Shown here piece by piece: positions 33,688-46,214 of a stretch of 64,000 nt of DNA. The DNA is from Hydrogenovibrio sp. SC-1 (lineage in GTDB: Bacteria; Pseudomonadota; Gammaproteobacteria; Thiomicrospirales; Thiomicrospiraceae): NCBI RefSeq assembly GCF_002848135.1, contig NZ_PKGB01000003.1, forward strand, positions 1 to 64,000, in the 5' to 3' direction. Made by a program: the position numbers and the translations under genes. Position 1 is the first letter of the stretch, and each line of letters opens with the position of its first letter. The notes below the pieces were generated by a model. It was not told where the DNA came from. It saw only the letters and a list, made by a program, of their open reading frames with translations, and searched no databases.

Positions 33688-35070
33688 ATGGTAAAGCGTC
33701 AAAGAGGTTTTTCATTGGTTGAGTTGGCAGTCGTCATGGCTATTATTGGTATTATCAGTGCAGGGCTAATGCTGTCGCTTAGTGGTCAAAGGGATGTCGT
33801 TAAGTCCTCCGACTCACAAAAGACGTTAGCGCAAATTAAAAAATCTTTATTGGCATTTGAGTTGGTAAATCGATATCTACCTTGTCCAGACACGAATGCA
33901 GATGGAGTTGAAAACAGAACGAATAACGCCTGTAGTGCAAGTTATGGGGGGGTGCCATTCCAAGATTTAGGCTTGAGTTTAGCGGATGTTCAAGATAGTT
34001 ACGGGGTCGCTATTCGTTATGCAGTAAATCAAGGCACGACAACGCTTGCAAATATGCAAGACGTAGGGCATTCAGCCAGTTATTTTTGTAATTTAGGCTG
34101 TAGCATTGATGGTGCTTTGCCAGCTTTTAAGTTAACAACGCCGCCCTTAGTAGGGAATTTGGGCTCAGGCAATTTTACCATTTGTCATCCTTCTGCCACG
34201 GCCTGTACATCGGGTGCCATTAGTAGTCAATATTTAGCAGATGGATTATCCATTTTATTAGTTGCATATAATGCGAATGGACGTCAACTGGCTGCAGGTT
34301 GCTCGGGACTATCAGTTAGAGAAGCTGAAAATTGCGATACGGATTTGCTCTATTGGGATTATTTTTTGACTAAAAACGCACAAAACTATTTTGATGACCA
34401 ACTTTTGGGGATTTCTGGTTATGAAATTAAACAAGAATTGCTCAAAAATGATTCAACTGCTTTGAATTCGGTCGGGTCTGGCAATAACGGTTCAGAAGAT
34501 AACTCATTGGTCACGCCACCACCTGTCCCTACTAACCCAGACACCACCATTATTGGTGATTATAATGATGCCAGTCAATACACACCACTCAGCGGGAATC
34601 GTGATGATTCGGTTAAAATTGAGGGGAGTTTAAATGCACCTTTGGATTTAAATAATGGTGATAATGACTTGACGGTAGAGGGGGATCAGAATGCATCAGT
34701 GGTGGTCGGGTCGGGTATCGATAATTTGTATATTACTGGTGATGCTAAATCAACTATTACCTTGGGTCCAGGCAACGACTTTTTGACCCTTATGGGGGAT
34801 TTAACGGCATCTGGATCTATTACCGCTAGTAGTGGGGATGACTTTGTATATGTGGCGGGAAATGTATTAGGTGCAATTGATTTAGGTTCGGGCAACGATC
34901 AGCTGCGAGTGGATGGGGATTTAAATCATGCCATTGAAGGTGGGCCCAATACAGATGTCATTTATGTCAATAAAACCCCAGCGGAATGGGGTGCTTCGGG
35001 CCAAATTGCTTATTTGAACGGGTTTGAACGGATTCGTTTTAATGATGGGACGGATCAAGATTTGCCCTAA
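33688..35070 (+). CDS. pseudopilin with RTX-like beta-roll tail
   Basis: 460-residue prepilin: leader MVKRQRG, then FSLVELAVVMAIIGIISAG with Glu5. Residues about 50-250 are paralogous to the previous protein (NRYLPCPDTNADGVENR). After a Pro/Ser-rich linker (about 265-290) comes a repeat domain (about 323-428) with six units of 18-20 residues. Each carries a GxGNDxLxV-type motif, for example GSGIDNLYI, GPGNDFLTL and GSGNDQLRV, which resembles the calcium-binding RTX nonapeptide. The fusion of a prepilin to an RTX-like solenoid is unusual. It starts 1 nt after the previous stop. Confidence 0.75.
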   Translation: MVKRQRGFSLVELAVVMAIIGIISAGLMLSLSGQRDVVKSSDSQKTLAQIKKSLLAFELVNRYLPCPDTNADGVENRTNNACSASYGGVPFQDLGLSLADVQDSYGVAIRYAVNQGTTTLANMQDVGHSASYFCNLGCSIDGALPAFKLTTPPLVGNLGSGNFTICHPSATACTSGAISSQYLADGLSILLVAYNANGRQLAAGCSGLSVREAENCDTDLLYWDYFLTKNAQNYFDDQLLGISGYEIKQELLKNDSTALNSVGSGNNGSEDNSLVTPPPVPTNPDTTIIGDYNDASQYTPLSGNRDDSVKIEGSLNAPLDLNNGDNDLTVEGDQNASVVVGSGIDNLYITGDAKSTITLGPGNDFLTLMGDLTASGSITASSGDDFVYVAGNVLGAIDLGSGNDQLRVDGDLNHAIEGGPNTDVIYVNKTPAEWGASGQIAYLNGFERIRFNDGTDQDLP

Positions 35071-35192
35071 AATACAGGTAATCTTCAGTCCAGGTTATGT
35101 AAAATAAATTATTAATAATTTCTTCTTTTTATTTGTTATTAAGAATCGCTATACTATATCCATCTCATTACAAAAATTAATGGAGAGATGTT

Positions 35193-35753
35193 ATGAAAAC
35201 TTCGAGTCAGAAAGGGTTTACACTGGTTGAAATAGCTATAGTCCTGGTTATTATTGGCCTGTTACTTGGTGGTGTGTTAAAAGGACAAGAATTAATTGCT
35301 AGTGCAAAAACAAAAAATATTCATAATGATGCTCAAGGCATTATTGCGGCTATGTTGACCTATCAAGATCGGTATGGTGTTTTGCCAGGGGATGATGATT
35401 CTACAGCTATCGCCACAGCAGCTTCAACCCAAGGAAATGGCAATGGAGAGCTGGAGGATGCTGAAAGTGATGCATTTTTTGAACACTTGCGTGATGCGGG
35501 ATTGTTGAAAGGTGAAGGAACCACTTTTCCGACGCATTCTTATGGCGGAACCATTGAATTAGATGAAGATGCTTATACCAATGCTCAAGGCAATAACCTA
35601 TGTTTTATGGGAGTTCCTGGAGAAGCAGCGGATGTCGTTGATCGTCAAAATGATAATGGTAATCCAAGTACGGGGTCAATTCAGTCTGACAATGCTGCAA
35701 CGACTTATACGGTTGATGGCACCACGACTTATGATTTGTGTTATAAGTTATAA
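35193..35753 (+). CDS. type IV pilin-like protein
   Basis: 186-residue prepilin: leader MKTSSQKG, then FTLVEIAIVLVIIGLLLGGVLKG with Glu5 and a typical pilin helix (AKTKNIHNDAQGIIAAMLTYQDRYG). The C-terminal part is acidic and holds two cysteines (NNLCFMGV, YDLCYKL) that could form the pilin D-loop disulfide. It resembles small pseudopilins rather than PilA. It has its own Shine-Dalgarno sequence (GGAGAG), is separated from the previous gene by 122 nt, and is followed by a terminator. Confidence 0.8.
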   Translation: MKTSSQKGFTLVEIAIVLVIIGLLLGGVLKGQELIASAKTKNIHNDAQGIIAAMLTYQDRYGVLPGDDDSTAIATAASTQGNGNGELEDAESDAFFEHLRDAGLLKGEGTTFPTHSYGGTIELDEDAYTNAQGNNLCFMGVPGEAADVVDRQNDNGNPSTGSIQSDNAATTYTVDGTTTYDLCYKL

Positions 35754-35773
35754 AAAGTGATTTTAAGTTGTTT

Positions 35774-35799
35774 AAAAACCGCCAACTGGCGGTTTTTTT
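35774..35799 (+). terminator. terminator after the pilin-like gene
   Basis: AAAAACCGCCA-AC-TGGCGGTTTTTTT, 20 nt after the stop. Nearly identical to the rpsI terminator. Confidence 0.92.
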
Positions 35800-35892
35800 G
35801 TTTTTGGTGTTTTGAGAGTGGATTATGGTAGAATTCCGTCCCTAAAATTTTTATTGTTTCAATTACTTCTGTTTCTTTAAGGTTATTAATCT

Positions 35893-37335
35893 ATGTCGGC
35901 TGAACACAAGAACATCCAAACTGATTCTCCCTTTACTGGAGGCGTGTTTATTAAAACTTACGGATGCCAAATGAATGAGTATGATTCAGATCGGATGGCA
36001 AAACTGCTGAAACAAACCTTCGGCTTGGAAATGGTCAATGAAGCAGATAAGGCTGATGTTTTAATTTTAAATACCTGTTCAGTGCGTGAAAAGGCCCAAG
36101 AAAAAGTGTTTGATGAATTAGGGCGCTGGAAAAAGTGGAAGCAACAAGCGCCAAACCGGGTGATTGCGGTTGGCGGCTGCGTCGCTTCACAAGAGGGTGA
36201 CGTAATTCGTAAACGTGCGCCGGTTGTGGATGTGATCTTTGGCCCTCAAACCTTGCATCGTTTGCCTGCTATGATGATAGAAGCTTTAAGCTTGCGTGAG
36301 CAGACACAAGCAAATAAGAAGCTCAAAAAACACGCGATTATTGATATCTCTTTTCCGGAAATTGAGAAGTTTGATAACTTGGCCGCCCCTGAATCGAATG
36401 GTGTTTCTGCCTTTGTTTCGGTGATGGAAGGCTGTTCCAAATATTGTACTTTTTGTGTGGTGCCCTATACGCGCGGTGAGGAGTTTAGTCGTCCTTTTGC
36501 CGATGTCATGGCTGAAATTGAGAGTTTGGCAGAACAAGGGGTTAGAGAAGTTAATTTGCTTGGGCAGAATGTGAATGCCTATCGAGGGGTAATGGCTGAT
36601 GGCGATATTGCCGATTTAGCGCTGTTGATTCATCATGTGAGTGCAGTAGAAGGCATTGATCGAATTCGTTTTACGACGTCCCACCCGAATGAAATGACGC
36701 AAGAGTTAATTGATTGCTATGCGGAAGTACCTGAACTTGTTTCACATCTACATCTGCCGATTCAATCAGGTTCGGATCGAGTGTTGGCAATGATGAAACG
36801 CAATCACATGGCGATTGAATATAAATCGACTATTCGTAAAATTCGAGCCATTCGACCGAATTTAAGTTTGTCAGGGGATTTTATTATTGGTTTTCCTGGC
36901 GAAACCTGTGATGACTTCAAGCAGACCTTAGCACTTGTTGAAGCATTGAATTATGATCGTTCATTTAGCTTTATTTACAGTCCGCGTCCCGGTACGCCTG
37001 CTGCTAGTTTGCCAGATGATGTTTCATTGGAAATGAAAAAACGTCGGTTGACAGCGTTGCAGGCAATGTTGAATGACCAAACAGCGGCAATTAGTGAAGC
37101 CATGATAGGGACAGTTCAACGAGTATTGGTCGAGCGACTATCACGCAATGAGGTGGATGAGGTCTCGGGACGAACGGAAAATAATCGTGTTGTTAATTTT
37201 CCAGGTTCTCCAGAGTTGATCGGACAATTTGTCGATGTGGAAATCACCGACGCCTATACCAACTCTCTAAAAGGGCGATTAGTCGCAATGCCCGAAGCAG
37301 AGAAGTTTCAATCGCGTCAGTACCATGCACTTTAA
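35893..37335 (+). CDS. miaB: tRNA-2-methylthio-N6-dimethylallyladenosine synthase
   Basis: Radical-SAM methylthiotransferase modifying A37 of tRNAs reading U-starting codons. 480 residues against 474 in E. coli. The N-terminal MTTase domain has [24 protein letters not shown] and [10 protein letters not shown] (auxiliary 4Fe-4S cysteines). The radical-SAM cluster motif is [16 protein letters not shown]. The C-terminal TRAM domain ([29 protein letters not shown]) binds tRNA. It heads the miaB-phoH-ybeY-corC-lnt block conserved in gammaproteobacteria. Confidence 0.98.
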   Translation: MSAEHKNIQTDSPFTGGVFIKTYGCQMNEYDSDRMAKLLKQTFGLEMVNEADKADVLILNTCSVREKAQEKVFDELGRWKKWKQQAPNRVIAVGGCVASQEGDVIRKRAPVVDVIFGPQTLHRLPAMMIEALSLREQTQANKKLKKHAIIDISFPEIEKFDNLAAPESNGVSAFVSVMEGCSKYCTFCVVPYTRGEEFSRPFADVMAEIESLAEQGVREVNLLGQNVNAYRGVMADGDIADLALLIHHVSAVEGIDRIRFTTSHPNEMTQELIDCYAEVPELVSHLHLPIQSGSDRVLAMMKRNHMAIEYKSTIRKIRAIRPNLSLSGDFIIGFPGETCDDFKQTLALVEALNYDRSFSFIYSPRPGTPAASLPDDVSLEMKKRRLTALQAMLNDQTAAISEAMIGTVQRVLVERLSRNEVDEVSGRTENNRVVNFPGSPELIGQFVDVEITDAYTNSLKGRLVAMPEAEKFQSRQYHAL

Positions 37336-37445
37336 GTGTGATGCTAAAGTGCGCGAAAAATGCAAAAATATCCTATTAATTTCATTGAAATTCATTACAA
37401 ATTGATTAAGATGAAATCTCTCCTTGCCCTAAATGGACATTTTCA

Positions 37446-38414
37446 TTGACACCACTGCAAACGATACAGTTTCAATTAACGCCTGAAGATAATGCGGCTT
37501 TAGCCAATTTATGCGGTTGGCAATCGGAGCACCTTTCGCAGTTGGAACTGCGATTAGGTGTGGAGATTAACCATCTTGGCTTTCAGTTTAGTGTGACAGG
37601 CTTGGCAGATCGACTTGTTAAGACTGAGCAATTGATTCGAGACCTCTATCAACAGGCACACAATGAATCTTTAGATCCTTCGCAAATACATTTGGCACTT
37701 CAAGCGATTGGTTGTTTTGAAGATCAGGTTGTTGAGCCCACGCAGAAGCTGATTAAAACCCGAAAAAAAGTGATTAAAACCCGCAATGCTAACCAATCCA
37801 ATTACATCCAGTCCGTTGAAGATTGCGATGTGAGTTTTGGTATTGGTCCAGCGGGAACGGGCAAAACGTATTTGGCTGTGGCTACCGCAGTTGCGGCACT
37901 CGAATCGGAGCAGGTTCGACGCATTATTTTGACGCGCCCAGCGGTTGAAGCAGGTGAAAAACTGGGGTTTCTACCAGGCGATTTGAGTCAAAAAGTCGAC
38001 CCCTATTTGAGGCCCTTGTTTGATGCCTTGTTTGAGATGCTTGGTTTTGAAACGGTTGAGCGCTTGATTGAAAAGCAGGTCATTGAAATTGCGCCTTTGG
38101 CCTTTATGCGTGGCCGTACTTTAAATGATTCATTTATGATTCTAGATGAAGCACAAAATACCACTGTTGAACAGATGAAAATGTTTTTAACTCGGATTGG
38201 TTTTGGTTCCAAGGCAGTGGTCACAGGGGACATTACCCAATGTGATTTGCCTAAACATCAGAAGTCGGGTTTGCGTCATGTGATTGAAGTTTTAGAAGGG
38301 GTGCCTGATATTGGGTTTACATTTTACCAGTCTCAGGATGTGGTTCGGCATCAGTTGGTGCAAAAAATTGTCCAAGCGTATGATCAGTTTGATCGACGAA
38401 AGGAAAGGCCATGA
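37446..38414 (+). CDS. ybeZ: PhoH-like ATPase (YbeZ)
   Basis: 322-residue PhoH family ATPase, a partner of YbeY in rRNA and RNA metabolism. The KH-like N-terminal part (LGVEINHLGFQFSVTG) precedes the ATPase domain: Walker A GPAGTGKTYLA (about 134-144), RPAVEAGEKLGFLPGDLSQKVDPYLRPL, Walker B FMILDEAQN. It aligns with E. coli YbeZ along its length. No in-frame ATG precedes TTG 37446, so a TTG start is likely, which would lower translation. A dyad AATTTC-ATT-GAAATT lies 54 nt upstream. The gene overlaps ybeY by ATGA. Confidence 0.95.
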   Translation: MTPLQTIQFQLTPEDNAALANLCGWQSEHLSQLELRLGVEINHLGFQFSVTGLADRLVKTEQLIRDLYQQAHNESLDPSQIHLALQAIGCFEDQVVEPTQKLIKTRKKVIKTRNANQSNYIQSVEDCDVSFGIGPAGTGKTYLAVATAVAALESEQVRRIILTRPAVEAGEKLGFLPGDLSQKVDPYLRPLFDALFEMLGFETVERLIEKQVIEIAPLAFMRGRTLNDSFMILDEAQNTTVEQMKMFLTRIGFGSKAVVTGDITQCDLPKHQKSGLRHVIEVLEGVPDIGFTFYQSQDVVRHQLVQKIVQAYDQFDRRKERP

Positions 38415-38890
38415 TTCATTTAAATTATCAAATTGCAGTTTCAGATGAGCAAGCAAAAGCGTTGCCGACAGAAGCTGAAATGCTAAATTGGATTGATGCA
38501 GCCATGCTGGATGATCGGCGAGATGGCGAGACGGAAATTGCCTTGAGGGTTGTTGAGCCTGAAGAAATCCAAATGCTGAATCGTGACTATCGAGGGAAGG
38601 ATAAAGTAACCAATGTATTGTCTTTTCCGTTTGAAATGCCACCAGGCCTGGTCGATTTAGGGGAAGAATTACCTTATTTAGGCGATTTAGTTATTTGTGC
38701 AGCGCAAGTCGCGCAAGAAGCTATTGATCAGCAGAAGTCGTTAAAAGCACATTGGGCGCATATGGTAATACATGGTTGCTTGCATTTACAGGGATATGAC
38801 CATATAGATGACGACGAAGCGAATGAAATGGAAACGTTGGAAGTGGATATTTTAGCTGAACTCGGGTTTTTATCGCCTTATGAAAATTAG
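38411..38890 (+). CDS. ybeY: endoribonuclease YbeY
   Basis: Zinc-dependent RNase for 16S rRNA 3'-end maturation and ribosome quality control. 159 residues. The metal site HGCLHLQGYDH (HxxxHxxxxxH) is near residues 120-130, and the family motif NVLSFPFE is present. It overlaps the previous gene by 4 nt. The codons for PPGLV in a variable loop contain an exact ACCAGGCCTGGT (38641-38652). Confidence 0.96.
   Translation: MIHLNYQIAVSDEQAKALPTEAEMLNWIDAAMLDDRRDGETEIALRVVEPEEIQMLNRDYRGKDKVTNVLSFPFEMPPGLVDLGEELPYLGDLVICAAQVAQEAIDQQKSLKAHWAHMVIHGCLHLQGYDHIDDDEANEMETLEVDILAELGFLSPYEN
38641..38652. repeat. ACCAGGCCTGGT palindrome inside ybeY (copy 3)
   Basis: Exact 12-bp core with no symmetric extension, read as (P)PGLV in the loop between NVLSFPFE and LGDLVIC. 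Confidence 0.8.
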
Positions 38891-38974
38891 TTTTTGACAC
38901 GACAATATCGGCGTTAAGTGTGAAACACCTTGATTGACGAATAATAATTTAATTAGATGGAGAATAAAACGTTC

Positions 38975-39910
38975 ATGAGTGACAGTCGCAACGGTTCGAC
39001 TTGGTTTGAAAAATTAGCCAAACTCTTTTCAGATGAACCAGAGAGCCGGGAAGATTTGGAAAGCTTTTTAAGAGAAGCTCAGTCTCAAGATTTAATTGAT
39101 AAAGATGCCTTTTTAATGATTCAGGGCGTACTGAATGTGTCCGAAGCACGCGTGCGAGATGTGATGATTCCAAAGGTGCAGATGTCTTGTGTGGATGAAG
39201 CGGATGAACTGGATACCATTTTAGAGCATATGTTGGAAGCGGCTCATTCCCGTTATCCTGTCTTATCGGCTGAATCGGATGAAGTGGTTGGTATCTTATT
39301 GGCAAAAGATGTTCTACGGGCGGTGGTCAAGCATGATTTAAAAGAGAAGTCGCAGTTGCAGGAACTTTATCGAACCCCTGTATTGGTGTCAGAAAGTAAA
39401 CGGTTGAATGTGTTGTTAAGAGAATTTAAAAACAGCCGAAATCATATGGCTTTGGTCGTTGACGAGTATGGTGAAGTGGCTGGGCTTGTCACCATTGAAG
39501 ATGTATTAGAACAAATTGTCGGCGACATTGAAGACGAACATGATGAAGACGAAGATCATATTCAAAAACACTTGTCTGGTGCTTATGCTGTTGCATCGAT
39601 TACCTCTTTGCATGAATTCAATAGCTTTTTTAATAGCGACTTTGATGATGAAATGTTGGAAACCATTGGTGGTTTTATTGCCAAACAATTGGGAAAAATC
39701 CCGGAAACAGACGAACAATTTGAAATGAATGGTTTGCAATTTACCGTTCAAAAAGCTGATGAACGTCGAGTTGACACTTTTTTGGTAGAAGAAAGGTCGG
39801 TGTTGGATCGAGTTGAACAACCAGAAATGGCTGAGACGGTAAGTGAATCGGCTGTTGCCGATTTACCTTCGAATGCAAGTGAAGACGCCCCGGCTTCTGC
39901 TAAATCTTAA
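38975..39910 (+). CDS. corC: CorC/HlyC family CBS-domain protein
   Basis: 311-residue cytosolic protein associated with magnesium and cobalt efflux in enterobacteria. Two CBS domains (VRDVMIPKVQMSCVDEADEL and LLREFKNSRNHMALVVDEYGEVAGLVTIEDVLEQIVGDIEDEHDE) are followed by the CorC_HlyC domain (FNSDFDDEMLETIGGFIAKQLGKIPE). It lacks the DUF21 membrane domain, as does CorC of E. coli. The start at 38975 (MSDSRNGS) matches the family; ATG 38957 would add six residues. An acidic, Ala-rich tail follows the conserved part. Confidence 0.95.
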   Translation: MSDSRNGSTWFEKLAKLFSDEPESREDLESFLREAQSQDLIDKDAFLMIQGVLNVSEARVRDVMIPKVQMSCVDEADELDTILEHMLEAAHSRYPVLSAESDEVVGILLAKDVLRAVVKHDLKEKSQLQELYRTPVLVSESKRLNVLLREFKNSRNHMALVVDEYGEVAGLVTIEDVLEQIVGDIEDEHDEDEDHIQKHLSGAYAVASITSLHEFNSFFNSDFDDEMLETIGGFIAKQLGKIPETDEQFEMNGLQFTVQKADERRVDTFLVEERSVLDRVEQPEMAETVSESAVADLPSNASEDAPASAKS

Positions 39911-39979
39911 TTGACAGGTTTCTAACGATGATGACAGTCTTTTTTTATGTTCTTTCCCCTACGGCTTGGTCGGGTCAGC

Positions 39980-41512
39980 ATGATTAAAAAAGTATTGCAT
40001 TTTTTTCTGTTAGATCGAAACCGTCTGATCGCATTGGCCTTAGGTGCCCTGATGGTTGCGGCTCATGCGCCTGTTGGCTTGGTTCCTATCGCCTTGATAT
40101 CGCTTGCTGGACTTTTTTGGTTGTGGCAGCAAGTGGACACCCAAAAAGCGGCCATCCAAATTGGTTTTTGGTATGGCATTGGTTTTTTCGGCGTTGGGGT
40201 CAGTTGGCTGATCTCCAGTATCTACATTTACGCGGGTGTCCATTTGGCCTTATCAATATTGGCAACCACTATTTTTGTGCTTTTTCTGACTAGTTATTTT
40301 ATGTTAGCGGGCTGGTTGGTGGCTTGGCTAAAACGTCCAGGTCAGCTCGGCGTTAATTGGGCCTTGCTGATGCCAACGGTCTGGGTGTTAGCCGAAGCTT
40401 TGCGAGCATCCCTATTTGGTGGCTTTCCATTCTTATTGACTGGCAATACGCATGCACTTACTTGGTTAGGTGGTTATGCGCCGTTATTAGGCGTTTTAGG
40501 TGTCAGTTGGGTGGTGGCTATTTCCGCTGGCGTTTTGTTGTGGTTGGTGATATCACGGAGTTGGGTTTTAGCGCCGATGATTTTAGCGGTATTCTGGCTA
40601 AGTGGTGCAGCGCTTAAGAATGTAGAGTGGGTTGAAGCAGATGGTAAGCCAGTGAAGGTGGCGTTAATACAAGGCAATATTCCACAAGATCAGAAATGGT
40701 TGCAGGAACAGTTCTTACCCACGTTACAAACCTATGTATCTTTGACAAAGCAGCATCTGGATGCGGATGTGGTGGTTTGGCCGGAAACGGCGATTCCCGA
40801 TTATTATGATCGAGTCGAAAAGGGCGCTTTACGCAACTTTATTCGTGATGCGCAATTATTAAATACCGACATTTTAGTGGGGGTGATTACCCGAGATTTA
40901 GCGACCAAAGCTTATTACAATGCCATCGTCAATGTTCATCAACCGGATCAGGTTTATCAAAAACGTCATTTAGTCCCTTTTAGTGAATTCTTTCCTTTTA
41001 CCGATCTGTTTAAGGCATTGAGTTTATTGTTTGATGTGCCTTTTTCATCCTTTTCCGCAGGGGAGGATGACCAAGCTCCTTTTCAATTAGGGGTTCATAA
41101 GGTGGGCATGTCGGTATGTTATGAGATGGCATTTGGCGAAGAATTGGCCATAAGTGCTATTCAGTCAGATTACTTGCTGACCGTGAGTAATGATGCTTGG
41201 TTTGCGCATACTTTAGAGCCAGCACAACAAGTTCAAGATGTACAGATGCGTGCACTGGAATTGGGGCGAGAAATTGCCCGCACCACCAATACGGGCTATA
41301 CCGTTATTGTTGGGGTAGACGGTCAAATAAAACAATCGATCGAAGCTTATCAAACGGGTGTTTTAAGGGGCGAAGTCCAACCTTATAGGGGAGAAACGCC
41401 CTTTATGACATGGCGCCAATGGCCGGTTTTTGGTTTGTTAGCGCTGGTTTTGGCGGTATTAGTTGTCAATCGTTGGCGCTTTAAAAAAGAAATGCACCTA
41501 GAGACAACATGA
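39980..41512 (+). CDS. lnt: apolipoprotein N-acyltransferase
   Basis: Inner-membrane enzyme that adds the third acyl chain to lipoproteins, needed for the many lipoproteins in this window. 510 residues against 512 in E. coli. Several membrane helices occupy about 1-200. The nitrilase domain has the catalytic triad in VVWPETAIPDYY (Glu), QKRHLVPFSEFFPF (Lys) and SVCYEMAFGE (Cys). A last helix is near the C-terminus. ATG 39980 gives the family length; an earlier ATG at 39947 adds 11 residues. Confidence 0.96.
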   Translation: MIKKVLHFFLLDRNRLIALALGALMVAAHAPVGLVPIALISLAGLFWLWQQVDTQKAAIQIGFWYGIGFFGVGVSWLISSIYIYAGVHLALSILATTIFVLFLTSYFMLAGWLVAWLKRPGQLGVNWALLMPTVWVLAEALRASLFGGFPFLLTGNTHALTWLGGYAPLLGVLGVSWVVAISAGVLLWLVISRSWVLAPMILAVFWLSGAALKNVEWVEADGKPVKVALIQGNIPQDQKWLQEQFLPTLQTYVSLTKQHLDADVVVWPETAIPDYYDRVEKGALRNFIRDAQLLNTDILVGVITRDLATKAYYNAIVNVHQPDQVYQKRHLVPFSEFFPFTDLFKALSLLFDVPFSSFSAGEDDQAPFQLGVHKVGMSVCYEMAFGEELAISAIQSDYLLTVSNDAWFAHTLEPAQQVQDVQMRALELGREIARTTNTGYTVIVGVDGQIKQSIEAYQTGVLRGEVQPYRGETPFMTWRQWPVFGLLALVLAVLVVNRWRFKKEMHLETT

Positions 41513-41522
41513 AATCAGTCGG

Positions 41523-44579
<3,057 letters not shown>

Positions 44580-44582
44580 TTG

Positions 44583-45170
44583 ATGAAGTCCCGCCATAAA
44601 AATAACCAGGCCTGGGCGTTTTTAATGGCTAAGTCGCTACTGTTGTCAGTGTTGGTTGCCTCCTTAATGGCTTGCGGGTTTCATTTAAAAGGCATGGGTC
44701 CCAATGCGAAAGCCTCTTTTCAGTCAGTCTATTTAGCAAAGACCACGGGTGTTCGGGCGGATGCGCTGAAAACCTTTATGCAATTACTAAAGGCCTCGGA
44801 TGTCAAAGTGGTCGATTCTGTCGCTTCGGCTGAACTTTCAGTGTCGCTTGACGCAACCGTTTATGAGGTTTCTCGTACCAGTATGTCTGGGCAAGGCGAT
44901 ACCACTTCAGAACTGTTGAAAATGAGCCAAACTGTCAGTGTACAAAGAGTGGCAACTGAAACCCTACTGATGACGGCAACGGTGAACAGTTATCGAGATC
45001 GCCGCATTGAAACGGCAGCGGCTTTAGGGTCCAGTCGCGAATTACAGGATATTCAACAACAAATGGCGTTTGATGTCGCCAATCAGTTGATTGACCGAAT
45101 CAATCGTGCGTATCAATTAAAACAGCCATCAAAACCAACGCAAGCTAAGGATCAAGGTGAACAGCCATGA
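44583..45170 (+). CDS. lptE: LPS-assembly lipoprotein LptE
   Basis: Outer-membrane lipoprotein that plugs LptD during LPS insertion. 195 residues with lipobox LMAC (C31) followed by GFHLKGMG, the typical CGFHL start. The conserved part has YLAKTTGVRADALKTFMQLL and TVNSYRDRR. The leader is longer than usual, and codons 7-11 (NNQAW) overlap a variant of the ACCAGGCCTGGT palindrome. It sits between leuS and holA as in E. coli and overlaps holA by ATGA. Confidence 0.93.
   Translation: MKSRHKNNQAWAFLMAKSLLLSVLVASLMACGFHLKGMGPNAKASFQSVYLAKTTGVRADALKTFMQLLKASDVKVVDSVASAELSVSLDATVYEVSRTSMSGQGDTTSELLKMSQTVSVQRVATETLLMTATVNSYRDRRIETAAALGSSRELQDIQQQMAFDVANQLIDRINRAYQLKQPSKPTQAKDQGEQP
44605..44616. repeat. 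ACCAGGCCTGGG, one-mismatch copy in lptE (copy 4)
   Basis: 11 of 12 bases match the core. The outer arms (AAAAAT/GTTTTT) are partly complementary, so it looks like a decayed longer palindrome. It is read as NQAW, a frame different from the hydrolase and ybeY copies. Confidence 0.7.
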
Positions 45171-46180
45171 TTATGGCGCCAGCTTACCTAAAACAGTTGG
45201 CGCAATCGGCGACCATTCAACCCATTACATTGGTTTTTGGAGAGGAACCGTTATATATTCGGCGAGTCGTTGATGCTTGGCGGGCTTCGCTAAAGGCGCA
45301 AGGCTATTTGCAAAGAGACCGATATGAAGTGGATGCAAATTTTAAGTGGGATGACCTTAAAATGGAAACCCAAGCGGGTACCCTCTTTGCCGATTTGCGA
45401 TTGATTGAATTGAATATACCCAAAGGGACACCTGGAAAAGAGGGCACGGCTTTTATCCAATACTGGTGTGCGTTGCAACACGCTCTGCCGCCAGAAATTT
45501 GCATTTTAATCAGTTGTGAAAAACTGGATGGTCGTCAATTAAAAACCAAGTGGGTTCAAGCAATTGAATCTGTTGGGATGGTGGTTCAGTCAAAGCCGAT
45601 TGAAGGTGTCGCTTTGCAAAAATGGTGTCAACAACGCGCTCAGGAAATTGGGTTGTCACTAGAATCAGAGGCAGCGGCATTGTTGGCAGAAAGGGTTGAA
45701 GGGAATTTGTTGGCGGCTGATCAGGAAATTGAAAAGCTGGGGCTATTATTTTCACAAGGGGCTGCCATCCTTCCACAGGATATTATCGATAATGTGGCAG
45801 ATCAGGCGCATTATCAACTATTCGCATTAAGTAGTGCGATGCTGTTAGGACGCACTCAGTATGCATTGCAAATTTTGCAACGCTTGCATCAGGAAGGGTT
45901 AGAGGCTCCGATTGTTTTATGGTTGTTGTCAAAAGAATTGCGCTTGTTAATTGCGATTGATCAACGGAAATCGCAACAGTCTTTACCACAAGTTTTTAAG
46001 CAGTTGGGCATATGGTCTTCCAAGCAAGGCGAGTTTCAAGCGGCGATGACGCGTCATCAAGGGGACTATTGGCAGCAATTATTACCCAAAGCATTAGAAG
46101 TCGATTTAATGGTCAAAGGGGTTCGCCCTGGAGATGAATGGCAAGCCTTATCCGAATTGGTATTTAAAATAGCCTGTTAG
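45167..46180 (+). CDS. holA: DNA polymerase III subunit delta
   Basis: Clamp-loader subunit that opens the beta clamp. 337 residues (E. coli 343). Typical segments are [18 protein letters not shown] near the start, [42 protein letters not shown], and the C-terminal part [12 protein letters not shown]. It starts inside the lptE stop (ATGA) and precedes proA. Confidence 0.95.
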   Translation: MIMAPAYLKQLAQSATIQPITLVFGEEPLYIRRVVDAWRASLKAQGYLQRDRYEVDANFKWDDLKMETQAGTLFADLRLIELNIPKGTPGKEGTAFIQYWCALQHALPPEICILISCEKLDGRQLKTKWVQAIESVGMVVQSKPIEGVALQKWCQQRAQEIGLSLESEAAALLAERVEGNLLAADQEIEKLGLLFSQGAAILPQDIIDNVADQAHYQLFALSSAMLLGRTQYALQILQRLHQEGLEAPIVLWLLSKELRLLIAIDQRKSQQSLPQVFKQLGIWSSKQGEFQAAMTRHQGDYWQQLLPKALEVDLMVKGVRPGDEWQALSELVFKIAC

Positions 46181-46214
46181 GGGTCGCAATCAAGTTGTAA
46201 TGAGAGGATTAAAC

